From: Thermoplasmata archaeon
GTDB taxonomy: Archaea; Thermoplasmatota; Thermoplasmata; Thermoplasmatales; Aciduliprofundaceae
NCBI GenBank assembly: GCA_021160945.1
Contig: JAGHBQ010000151.1
Coordinates: 1 to 5,076, forward strand
Direction of reading: 5' to 3'
Length of the DNA: 5,076 nt
A program made the translations under genes and the position numbers. This document shows positions 1 to 5,009 of the stretch, piece by piece. How positions within the stretch are numbered: the stretch's first letter is position 1; each line of letters opens with the position of its first letter. Under the pieces are notes generated by a model. The model saw only the letters and a list, made by a program, of their open reading frames with translations. It did no database searches and was not told where the DNA came from.

Positions 1-389
1 CTTCTATTCCTTTTCCTTACATCGAGTTCCACAAACACTATCTGCTGCCAAGTTCCCAGAACCAGGTTTCCGTTTACCAAGGGAATGCATAGATCAGGCT
101 TAAGGAAGGAAGCTCTGATATGTGAGTGCCCATTACCATCATGCCAGGTTTTCTCATGTGCATAATTTATTCCCTTAGGAAATAATCTATCGAGAGCTGC
201 AGGAAGATCCTTCTTTAAGCCCGGCTCGTACTCTATGGTGGTAATAGCTGCCGTGGAGCCGATAGCAAATATCAAAGCAATTCCATTTTTTATGCCTGAT
301 CTGTCCGCCACGCTCTGTACCATCCCTGTAATATCAATGATATCCACCTCTCCATCAGTTCTTAAATTTATTTCCTCATAGTAATTCAT
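1..389 (-). CDS. yjbQ: YjbQ / UPF0047 family protein, 3' end cut by window edge
   Basis: The first 129 residues are visible. The family is usually about 135-140 residues, so only a short C-terminal tail is missing. Family hallmarks are clear: GSTAA at residues 44-48 followed by TTIEYEPG with Glu53 and Glu55, the His-rich stretch HEKTWHDGNGHSH at 78-90, and LVLGTWQQIVFVELD at 109-123. The conserved His and Glu residues fit the metal/anion site seen in family structures. Members have been reported to have weak thiamine-phosphate synthase activity, but the true cellular role is unsettled. No signal peptide or membrane segment is seen, so it is probably cytoplasmic. The ATG at 389-387 overlaps the TGA of the upstream 79-residue gene as ATGA, which fixes the start and implies translational coupling. 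Family assignment is very sure; the enzymatic role is not. Confidence 0.95.
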   Translation of the reverse strand, partial: MNYYEEINLRTDGEVDIIDITGMVQSVADRSGIKNGIALIFAIGSTAAITTIEYEPGLKKDLPAALDRLFPKGINYAHEKTWHDGNGHSHIRASFLKPDLCIPLVNGNLVLGTWQQIVFVELDVRKRNR

Positions 390-625
390 TCTCTCACCCT
401 CAAGGCCAGATGGGTTATCACATCGCTCACCCTTCCGAACTGTTCAACAAATTTAGAGGCGAGCTCTTCATTATTTGCCTCAAAGATAACCACTACATCG
501 GGCTTCCCAAAGATTTCTAATTTCTCCCTTATTTTCACACCCTCAGGTATACGGGCATGGTGTAGAAGATGGAAAAGATCGCTATATCTTTCAGGATGTG
601 CTGTTGCAAACATCACGAAGAGCAT
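386..625 (-). CDS. Small ferredoxin-like (GYD/DUF3303/Lrp-effector-like) protein, 79 aa
   Basis: This is a complete small protein whose order of predicted strands and helices suggests a beta-alpha-beta-beta-alpha-beta ferredoxin-like domain. It has a first strand MLFVMFAT, a helix over about 11-25, a PEGV turn at 27-30, strands KLEIFG and DVVVIFEA at about 35-50, a helix NNEELASKFVEQF, and a last strand VITHLALRV. The middle (GKPDVVVIFEA, then a helix starting with acidic residues) resembles GYD, DUF3303 and stand-alone Lrp/AsnC effector domains, which usually dimerise. I cannot choose among these, and no catalytic residue is evident. The start ATG lies about 27 nt after the centre of a TATA box with no Shine-Dalgarno sequence, so the mRNA is probably leaderless. 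Its stop overlaps the start of yjbQ (ATGA), so the two are co-translated and may work together. That functional link is inference only. Confidence 0.85.
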   Translation of the reverse strand: MLFVMFATAHPERYSDLFHLLHHARIPEGVKIREKLEIFGKPDVVVIFEANNEELASKFVEQFGRVSDVITHLALRVRE

Positions 626-627
626 AA

Positions 628-640
628 TTAAAAGAAAAAG
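628..640 (-). terminator. Candidate T-rich terminator of the peptidase gene
   Basis: The minus strand reads CTTTTTCTTTTAA about 20 nt after the peptidase stop. Archaeal RNA polymerase can terminate at such T tracts without a hairpin. It lies between the TATA box and the start codon of the next gene, so it would end the upstream transcript without entering the downstream mRNA. Candidate only. Confidence 0.35.
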
Positions 641-648
641 TAAGGAAG

Positions 649-655
649 ATATAAA
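649..655 (-). promoter_or_regulatory. TATA box of the 79-aa gene/yjbQ pair
   Basis: TTTATAT on the minus strand is preceded by an A-rich BRE-like stretch (AAAA). Its centre is 27 nt from the ATG at 625, so transcription should start at or next to the start codon. The box lies just past the TAA (660-658) of the peptidase gene. Confidence 0.65.
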
Positions 656-657
656 TT

Positions 658-2517
658 TTACTTTTCAAGGATCTCTCTTATATTGAAGGGTTTATCCCTC
701 TTTAATCTGCAGTTAAAGAATTCAAGAAATATCTTGTACCTCTTCATTCTGTGCCTAGGCATGCCACGAACACTGTGCCCATGCTCACCCTTTTTGAATA
801 TGGCAATGTAAGCCTCCTTGCCAAGCTGCCTTAGAACATGGTAGAACATAAGACTCTGATCAAGAGGGCATCGATAATCTTCCATACTATGTATTAGAAG
901 CAGTGGAGTCTTTACTCTTTCCGCATAATATATGGGACTCAGTTTTTTGTAGTTCTTATTTTTAAAGGGATTTTTACCAACCATCTCTCTATCATACCAT
1001 AAACCGATATCGGAGAATGCGTAGGAAGTGAACCAGTTGGATATACCATTTTCGCTTATGGCTGCCTTGAATCTATCAGTCTGTGTTATTGCCCAGTTTG
1101 TCATAAAGCCTCCATAGCTTATTCCTGTGATTCCTATCCGCTGAGGATCAATATTTTCATGCTCAATCATCCATTCTACGCCATTCATTATATCCTTGAA
1201 ATCTTCCAAACCGAGTTTGCCTATTACCTCGAGGGAAAATTTTTCATCATAGCCTGCGCTTCCTCTCGGATTTACCATCATTACATAGTAACCCTGATCA
1301 GCAAGCATTTGTGTGTCAACGTTGAATATGTAACCGTACATACCCTTTGGGCCACCATGAACCCTGACCACCATCGGGGCTTTCTTTGAACCACGGGGCT
1401 TCACATACCAGCCATCTATCTTCTTGCCATCGAAGCTCTCATACTGGAAATGCACATATTTGCGGGGCTTTAGTTTCCTTATTATCTCATCGTTGTAGCC
1501 TGTATGCTTTTTCAGTTTCCCATCATAGATGTAGAGCTCACCGGGAAAGGTGTCGCTCATAACAAGCATGGCAACCTTTCCATCAGCGCTCACATCAAAA
1601 TCATAGACATAGCAGCCCTCGTCCACAAGCCTCTTTCTCTCTCCATCCTCGAATTTCTCAAGATAGAGGGTGCCGCTGTCCGGGGTAAGTGCGTACACAT
1701 TTCCCCGGGCATCCAGTTTGCCCAGATAATGGGTGAGTCCGTATTTTGAACTCACATCCACAATTTTTTTGCCATCAAATATGTGAAGGTACCTGTGCTC
1801 TGAGATGTACTTCATCTTCTTCTTACCATGCAGGAGCAGAAGCTTTCCGTTTGAATGCGCAGCGTAAAAGGATACTTTGCTGAAGAGCTTGCGTTTCTTC
1901 CCCCCACGATAGCTCTTGATGTGATAGAAGAGGAAGGGATTCTCAATATCCACCTTGGAGTACACGATACTCTCCCCATGCCATATGGCGCTCTCCACAT
2001 ACTCATCCTCAAATTCCTCAAGGGAGGTTTCGCCCTCCGTGTCGTAAACCTGAATCACATTCTTCTCCATATCCCTGAATCCTTTACTATTGAACCAAGC
2101 AGGAATATTCTCATCGAAGAATAGATCCTCATCCTCCAGCTTCTTGGAGTAAAGAATCAGTATTCTCCGGGAATCCCTGTTCCAGTCCACACCCACTATG
2201 TTCTTCGCTTCTATGAGCTTCTTGGAGGTCATGGTATCAAGCTCTAGAAGATAAAGGTCACTCTTTTTCTTCTCCTCATCGTTTCTCAGGTAAAGCATCT
2301 TCCTTCCGTCGGGGGAAAACTTAGGCATCACGCCGTTCTCCACATACCTTCTCCTGCCACTGGCAAGTTCCTCTATCACTATTGTGTTCTCATACTTATT
2401 ATCTTTCATATTCGCCTTCTTGAGAACATAGGCAACCAGTTCACCATTACTGCTGATGGCCACATTCTCCAGATAGGTGAATTTCGAGAATGTATCTTCC
2501 TTCCACCTCACAAACAT
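658..2517 (-). CDS. S9 family prolyl oligopeptidase-type peptidase (acylaminoacyl-peptidase)
   Basis: This 619-residue serine peptidase should release N-acylated amino acids or short peptides from peptide N-termini in the cytoplasm; no signal peptide is seen. Residues 1 to about 350 are a beta-propeller gate with WD40/PD40-like repeats (AISSNGELVAY at 20-30, PKFSPDGRKMLYL at 65-77, DFDVSADGKVAML at 307-319). Residues of about 355-605 are the alpha/beta hydrolase. It has HGGP at 387-390 (oxyanion region), the nucleophile Ser467 in GISYGG, Asp547 in MEDYRCP, and His579 in HGHSVRG (His581 is the nearby alternative). The C-terminal end resembles thermococcal acylaminoacyl-peptidases. The ATG at 2517 was chosen because residue 2 onward begins the propeller, a TATA box lies about 28 nt upstream, and everything further upstream in this frame overlaps the DUF2721 gene. 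A GTG directly before it (2520) is a possible start. The exact substrate is inferred from the family. Confidence 0.95.
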   Translation of the reverse strand: MFVRWKEDTFSKFTYLENVAISSNGELVAYVLKKANMKDNKYENTIVIEELASGRRRYVENGVMPKFSPDGRKMLYLRNDEEKKKSDLYLLELDTMTSKKLIEAKNIVGVDWNRDSRRILILYSKKLEDEDLFFDENIPAWFNSKGFRDMEKNVIQVYDTEGETSLEEFEDEYVESAIWHGESIVYSKVDIENPFLFYHIKSYRGGKKRKLFSKVSFYAAHSNGKLLLLHGKKKMKYISEHRYLHIFDGKKIVDVSSKYGLTHYLGKLDARGNVYALTPDSGTLYLEKFEDGERKRLVDEGCYVYDFDVSADGKVAMLVMSDTFPGELYIYDGKLKKHTGYNDEIIRKLKPRKYVHFQYESFDGKKIDGWYVKPRGSKKAPMVVRVHGGPKGMYGYIFNVDTQMLADQGYYVMMVNPRGSAGYDEKFSLEVIGKLGLEDFKDIMNGVEWMIEHENIDPQRIGITGISYGGFMTNWAITQTDRFKAAISENGISNWFTSYAFSDIGLWYDREMVGKNPFKNKNYKKLSPIYYAERVKTPLLLIHSMEDYRCPLDQSLMFYHVLRQLGKEAYIAIFKKGEHGHSVRGMPRHRMKRYKIFLEFFNCRLKRDKPFNIREILEK

Positions 2518-2541
2518 CACCGTGTTTAAAATAGAAAAAGT

Positions 2542-2548
2542 GATATAA
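2542..2548 (-). promoter_or_regulatory. TATA box of the S9 peptidase gene
   Basis: TTATATC on the minus strand follows GAAAAG (BRE-like). It is centred 28 nt from the ATG at 2517 and 25 nt from the adjacent GTG at 2520, which predicts a leaderless or nearly leaderless mRNA. It begins 8 nt after the TGA of the DUF2721 gene. A T-rich run (2540-2528) follows and could terminate the upstream transcript. Confidence 0.65.
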
Positions 2549-2555
2549 GAACTTT

Positions 2556-2996
2556 TCAGGAACTGTGCAGATACACCTCCGCCTCCTTCTTTACAGCGGC
2601 ATAGGAGCAGGAAATCTCCAAAACCGCATATATGGAGCCGATGAGAAGAGCAAGCAGCGCAAGGATAAATGTAGCAAGGGCAAAGTACTGGAAAAACTCC
2701 CACACCGCGGATAAAAATATGAACACAGAAGATACCGCGGTAAACATTATTGTGAAATGATAGTACACTAAGGAATTTTTGCATATCTCTCCTCTGCGCA
2801 GCAGTATCTCTTTCTGATGCAAGATCACCTTCATCCTCTCCTCCGAAATATCCCAGCTTCTCACCTCTTGAGAGAATTCTCTCAGGCGGTCTATTATCCT
2901 GCCCAATCTGGTTCCAAGCCCGAGAATAAGCAACCCGGTGGCAGATATTAGAAGAAGCGGTGCGAGTGTCATCGTAATCAGGGAAATCACATCCAT
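2556..2996 (-). CDS. DUF2721-type three-helix membrane protein
   Basis: This 146-residue integral membrane protein has one N-terminal transmembrane helix (about 5-28), a charged soluble or amphipathic section with LGRIIDRLREF (31-41) and KEILLRRGEICKNSL (62-76), and two closely spaced helices (about 80-98 and 104-127). A short C-terminal tail contains KKEAE. The order TM, RIIDRLRE, LLRRG, TM-TM is typical of DUF2721 proteins, whose function is unknown. The ATG at 2996 is the first usable start, because an in-frame TAG lies three codons upstream. A strong Shine-Dalgarno-like AGGAGATGAT (3016-3007) is unusually far away (about 15 nt), and a TATA-like TTATAAA overlaps it, so how translation starts is uncertain. 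The peptidase gene follows after 38 nt on the same strand but has its own TATA box. Confidence 0.85.
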   Translation of the reverse strand: MDVISLITMTLAPLLLISATGLLILGLGTRLGRIIDRLREFSQEVRSWDISEERMKVILHQKEILLRRGEICKNSLVYYHFTIMFTAVSSVFIFLSAVWEFFQYFALATFILALLALLIGSIYAVLEISCSYAAVKKEAEVYLHSS

Positions 2997-3016
2997 AAAA
3001 GGCTATTATCATCTCC

Positions 3017-3023
3017 TTTATAA
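3017..3023 (-). promoter_or_regulatory. Proximal TATA-like box of the DUF2721 gene
   Basis: TTATAAA preceded by an A6 run (BRE-like) sits 24 nt (centre) from the ATG at 2996, close to the leaderless spacing of the neighbouring genes. A second candidate, TATATAA at 3054-3048, would give a leader of roughly 28 nt that contains the AGGAGATGAT sequence. The sequence alone does not decide between them. Confidence 0.4.
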
Positions 3024-3171
3024 TTTTTTCTTTTTTCAATCCTAAACTTATATAGTGACTGAATCATTTAAAAAGAAGATTTTGAAAGGTATAGACACTG
3101 AGAGTAGGATGGCCACTCATCCAACTAAATTTTGCGAGAGGATTCTACTTCATATTAACCCAAGCATAAAC

Positions 3172-3178
3172 TTTAAAA
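3172..3178 (+). promoter_or_regulatory. TATA box of tRNA-Val
   Basis: TTTAAAA with upstream CATAAAC (BRE-like) is centred 29 nt before the first base of the tRNA. This is the usual archaeal spacing for TBP/TFB-driven tRNA transcription starting at or just before the mature 5' end. Confidence 0.6.
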
Positions 3179-3203
3179 GTAAAATCTTCATTCCCATAAA
3201 ATG

Positions 3204-3280
<77 letters not shown>

Positions 3281-3283
3281 GAA

Positions 3284-3309
3284 GAGGGCTACGCCCCCTT
3301 TCTAAACCC
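3284..3309 (+). repeat. Truncated left copy of the tandem hairpin unit
   Basis: GAGGGCT at 3284-3290 matches the right arm of the first full hairpin (3342-3348). After a few bases it runs into CCCCTTTCTAAACCC (3295-3309), which recurs exactly at 3374-3388. It reads like a full unit with its middle deleted. It begins 8 nt after the tRNA. Confidence 0.45.
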
Positions 3310-3313
3310 TCGA

Positions 3314-3388
3314 AGGGGCACCTACGCTGCGCCCTCCTTCGGAGGGCTTGCTCGTAACTGGCGTTACTCGTTTCCCCTTTCTAAACCC
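3314..3388 (+). repeat. Tandem hairpin unit, copy A
   Basis: This GC-rich unit is in order: AGGGGCACCTACGCT (3314-3328, identical to 3430-3444); hairpin 1 with stem GCCCTCC/GGAGGGC (3331-3337 with 3341-3347) and a TTC loop; spacer TTGCTC; hairpin 2 with stem GTAAC/GTTAC (3354-3358 with 3363-3367) and a TGGC loop; and the box CCCCTTTCTAAACCC (3374-3388). No protein-like reading frame explains it. Its nature (structured RNA, 3' trailer or dispersed repeat) is unknown. Confidence 0.6.
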
Positions 3389-3429
3389 CTCCCTCTTTTG
3401 GGGGTAAAGCACCTTTTTTAAAGGGGCTT

Positions 3430-3502
3430 AGGGGCACCTACGCTACACCCTCTTTTCAGAGGGTTTTGCTCACAACCTTGTTGCTCTTTTTCTTTTCTAA
3501 AC
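3430..3502 (+). repeat. Tandem hairpin unit, copy B
   Basis: This has the same order as copy A, 116 nt downstream: AGGGGCACCTACGCT (3430-3444); hairpin 1 with stem ACCCTCT/AGAGGGT (3447-3453 with 3458-3464); spacer TTTGCTC; hairpin 2 with stem CAAC/GTTG (3473-3476 with 3480-3483); then a T-rich run and CTTTTCTAAAC (3492-3502). Stem bases differ from copy A in a paired way (G-C to A-T, C-G to T-A, T-A to C-G). Between the copies, 3389-3429 is extra sequence containing a small hairpin CCTTT/AAAGG (3412-3416 with 3420-3424). Confidence 0.6.
3487..3496 (+). terminator. Candidate T-rich terminator after the hairpin units
   Basis: TTTTTCTTTT directly follows hairpin 2 of copy B. It is the first strong T tract on the plus strand after the tRNA, so a transcript running through the tRNA and the hairpin units could end here. 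Inferred from composition only. Confidence 0.35.
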
Positions 3503-3574
3503 TACTCCTGACCTCATATCATGTCCATCACTCCTTGATGTAGTGGGCAGATAAGTATGGATTAGGGACGCAGC

Positions 3575-3585
3575 TTTTTAAAATA
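3575..3585 (+). promoter_or_regulatory. Possible upstream TATA box
   Basis: TTTTTAAAATA lies 32 nt before the 12-codon ORF's TTG at 3617 (measured from its last base). If active, it would start a transcript near 3606-3608, at or just inside the Shine-Dalgarno AAAGGAGG at 3602-3609, which makes the geometry tight. It would also give tpiA a second, leadered transcript. Confidence 0.3.
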
Positions 3586-3616
3586 GTAACTCAGAGGCGA
3601 GAAAGGAGGAGAAAAG

Positions 3617-3655
3617 TTGAACAGATTGAGGGCTGACATGAAAAATTTTATCTAA
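3617..3655 (+). CDS. Possible 12-codon leader ORF with strong Shine-Dalgarno
   Basis: TTG AAC AGA TTG AGG ... ATC TAA encodes MNRLRADMKNFI if TTG is read as start. AAAGGAGG (3602-3609) lies 7 nt upstream, the best Shine-Dalgarno match and spacing in the window, whereas the real genes here look leaderless or coupled. An internal ATG (3638) gives only MKNFI. Its stop lies 21 nt before the tpiA start, and it overlaps the tpiA TATA box. It may be a regulatory leader peptide, a relic, or coincidence; peptide function is not claimed. Confidence 0.2.
   Translation: MNRLRADMKNFI
3646..3652 (+). promoter_or_regulatory. TATA box of tpiA
   Basis: TTTTATC preceded by GAAAAA (BRE-like) is centred 28 nt from the ATG at 3677, the same spacing as at the peptidase gene and the 79-aa gene. 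It predicts a leaderless tpiA mRNA and supports the ATG at 3677 over the in-frame TTG at 3656. Confidence 0.6.
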
Positions 3656-3676
3656 TTGCCCACTTTATGGGCTACT

Positions 3677-4348
3677 ATGTGGAAAACGCCGGTCATAATT
3701 GTGAACTTCAAGCTTTACCGCCAAGGGAGCGGGGATAATGCGTATTCTCTTCTCAAAACCATGGAAAAGGTATGGGAGGAGAGAGGCGTGAGCTTAATTG
3801 CTTCCCTCAACCCCCTAGATTTAGGAGCATTGAGAGATAAGGTGAATATCCCTCTCATGATTCAGCATGCTGATGCCACAGATTTTGGAGCTTTCACCGG
3901 TCGCATTAATCTCGAAATTTCCAAAGAGAGAGGGGCAGATGGAGTTCTCATAAATCATTCTGAAAAAAGGTTGAATATAGCAGACATAGATTACCTTGTG
4001 GAGAAAGCAAAATCCTTGGGACTTGTCTCAGTGGTGTGTGCCAACAATTCTCGGGTATCTGGAGCGCTTGCCTTTCTCAAGCCAAATTTTATTGCCATGG
4101 AACCGCCTGAGCTTATTGGTGGCGACATATCTGTATCAAAAGCTAGACCAGAAGCAATTACAGAAACAATAGAAGCGGTTAAGTCTGTTGCCGACATACC
4201 TGTACTTGTTGGCGCAGGAATCAAAAACAGGGAAGATGTGAAAAGAGCCATGGAATTGGGAGCGCAGGGAGTTTTAGTTGCCTCTGGAATTGTAAAGGCA
4301 AAAAATCCTGAGGATGCGCTTAACGATTTAATAGATGGGATGATGTGA
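3677..4348 (+). CDS. tpiA: Triosephosphate isomerase, archaeal type
   Basis: This 223-residue cytoplasmic enzyme interconverts dihydroxyacetone phosphate and glyceraldehyde 3-phosphate in glycolysis and gluconeogenesis. Catalytic residues are all present: Asn10 and Lys12 in VNFKLY, His94 in INHSEKR, and Glu142 in MEPPELIG. The phosphate-binding loops follow (VGAGI at 178-182, LVASG at 200-204). Cys121 in VVCANN matches the conserved active-site cysteine region. The length of about 225 residues, rather than about 250, is the compact archaeal form, known to be tetrameric. The lid loop after Glu142 reads ELIGGDISVSKA, where many archaeal enzymes have GTG. The ATG at 3677 is preferred over the in-frame TTG at 3656, because it begins exactly at the family N-terminus (WKTPVIIVNFK) and fits the TATA spacing. 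The membrane-protein gene follows 1 nt after the TGA, so the two form an operon. Confidence 0.97.
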   Translation: MWKTPVIIVNFKLYRQGSGDNAYSLLKTMEKVWEERGVSLIASLNPLDLGALRDKVNIPLMIQHADATDFGAFTGRINLEISKERGADGVLINHSEKRLNIADIDYLVEKAKSLGLVSVVCANNSRVSGALAFLKPNFIAMEPPELIGGDISVSKARPEAITETIEAVKSVADIPVLVGAGIKNREDVKRAMELGAQGVLVASGIVKAKNPEDALNDLIDGMM

Positions 4349-4349
4349 T

Positions 4350-5009
4350 ATGGCAAAGAGAAGAAAGACACCTGAAGAAGAAGAGAAAGAGCTATTCAAA
4401 GAACCGGAATTTGATGTGGTGGAGTTTTTAAAGAGTGAACTCAAAAAAGCAAAAGGAATTATTGTGGTCTTTCTCTTGGCAGTTTTCATAGGCTTTATCT
4501 CAGGGTACATACAAGTTCTTGTTAGCACAGCTCTAGCAGCTATTGTGGGGTTTGCTACTCTATTTGCTCTAAAACCATTACTTCATAGATTAAATGCAGA
4601 ATTTCAGAAGAGAAATGATTGGGTTTACGCCATAATCACGTTCCTTCTAATATGGTTCCTAGCCTGGACAGTAGCCATAAATCCACCATTTAACGACGTC
4701 TCGCCGCCTCAGATAAGAAGTGTGGAAGTCTACAATGGAACAGCGTGGATAACCATTTACTCTTTTCCTCAGGAAATTTCTAAGAATATAAAGAGTATAA
4801 AATGGAACGAAGTGGAAGATATAAGAGTAAAGGTTACAGATAATGTGGAAGTAACGGATGTAACCATCAACGGAAAAACTGCAGTGATTAAGAATGGATA
4901 TTACGAACCTGAGGAAAATATTCAAATCCTGGGCAAAATAGAGATTCAGGCATGGGACAAGGCCGGTCACAAAACAACACTCAAGATCACCGTTCCCACG
5001 GGAACTTAA
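4350..5009 (+). CDS. Membrane protein with C-terminal Ig-like outer domain, function unknown
   Basis: This 219-residue protein is not recognised as a named family. Residues 1-36 are charged (KRRK, then EEEEKE) and probably cytoplasmic. Three hydrophobic segments follow at about 37-57, 58-78 and 91-111, the last with Trp-rich WFLAW. From about 118 (SPPQIRSVEVY) to 217 it looks like an all-beta Ig-like domain, with VKVTDNVEVTDVTINGK (160-176) and a closing strand pattern AWDKAGHKTTLKITV (201-215) typical of bacterial/archaeal Ig-like repeats. Three helices with an inside N-terminus place this domain outside the cell. The ATG is 1 nt after the tpiA stop (TGATATG), with only weak Shine-Dalgarno-like GGGATGATG in the end of tpiA, so translation is probably coupled. 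The link with tpiA may be only co-transcription. Adhesion or envelope support is a guess. Confidence 0.85.
   Translation: MAKRRKTPEEEEKELFKEPEFDVVEFLKSELKKAKGIIVVFLLAVFIGFISGYIQVLVSTALAAIVGFATLFALKPLLHRLNAEFQKRNDWVYAIITFLLIWFLAWTVAINPPFNDVSPPQIRSVEVYNGTAWITIYSFPQEISKNIKSIKWNEVEDIRVKVTDNVEVTDVTINGKTAVIKNGYYEPEENIQILGKIEIQAWDKAGHKTTLKITVPTGT

Larger units (their letters stand above)
3542..3664 (+). repeat. Long-range inverted repeat ahead of tpiA
   Basis: AGTGGGCA (3542-3549) is exactly complementary to TGCCCACT (3657-3664). Just inside, GATAA (3550-3554) pairs with TTATC (3648-3652), leaving a 4-nt bulge on the right side, for 13 pairs in all. The enclosed 93 nt (3555-3647) contain a TATA-like TTTTTAAAATA (3575-3585) and a strong Shine-Dalgarno sequence with a tiny ORF; the tpiA TATA box lies in the right arm. 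No gene family is recognised. It could be a structured RNA, a terminal inverted repeat without visible target duplication, or chance. Confidence 0.45.

Noticed and set aside
1159..2124. Plus-strand frames of 76-89 codons (1159-1389, 1504-1749, 1855-2124) and a minus-strand 69-codon frame (1812-2021)
   Set aside because: All lie inside the peptidase gene in other frames, with no promoter, Shine-Dalgarno or domain character.
2518..3039. N-terminal 174-residue extension of the S9 peptidase
   Set aside because: It overlaps the clear DUF2721 gene, has odd composition, and the family N-terminus begins at the ATG at 2517, where a TATA box is correctly spaced.
3150..3197. Minus-strand 15-codon ORF beginning MGMKILLL
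   Set aside because: It is very short, lies in the tRNA promoter region and has no Shine-Dalgarno or suitably spaced TATA box.
3284..3502. CRISPR array
   Set aside because: Only two or three imperfect units with unequal spacing (79 and 116 nt), internal hairpins and no spacer-like sequences or cas genes.
3503..3541. C/D-box guide RNA or small hairpin gene (CATCA/TGATG at 3526-3540)
   Set aside because: No proper C box (RTGATGA) and D box (CTGA) pair at correct spacing; the hairpin has only 5 pairs.
3991..4970. Minus-strand frames of 126, 66 and 103 codons (3991-4371, 4328-4528, 4659-4970)
   Set aside because: They are antisense shadows of tpiA and the membrane-protein gene, with Ser/Thr- or Cys/Tyr-biased translations.
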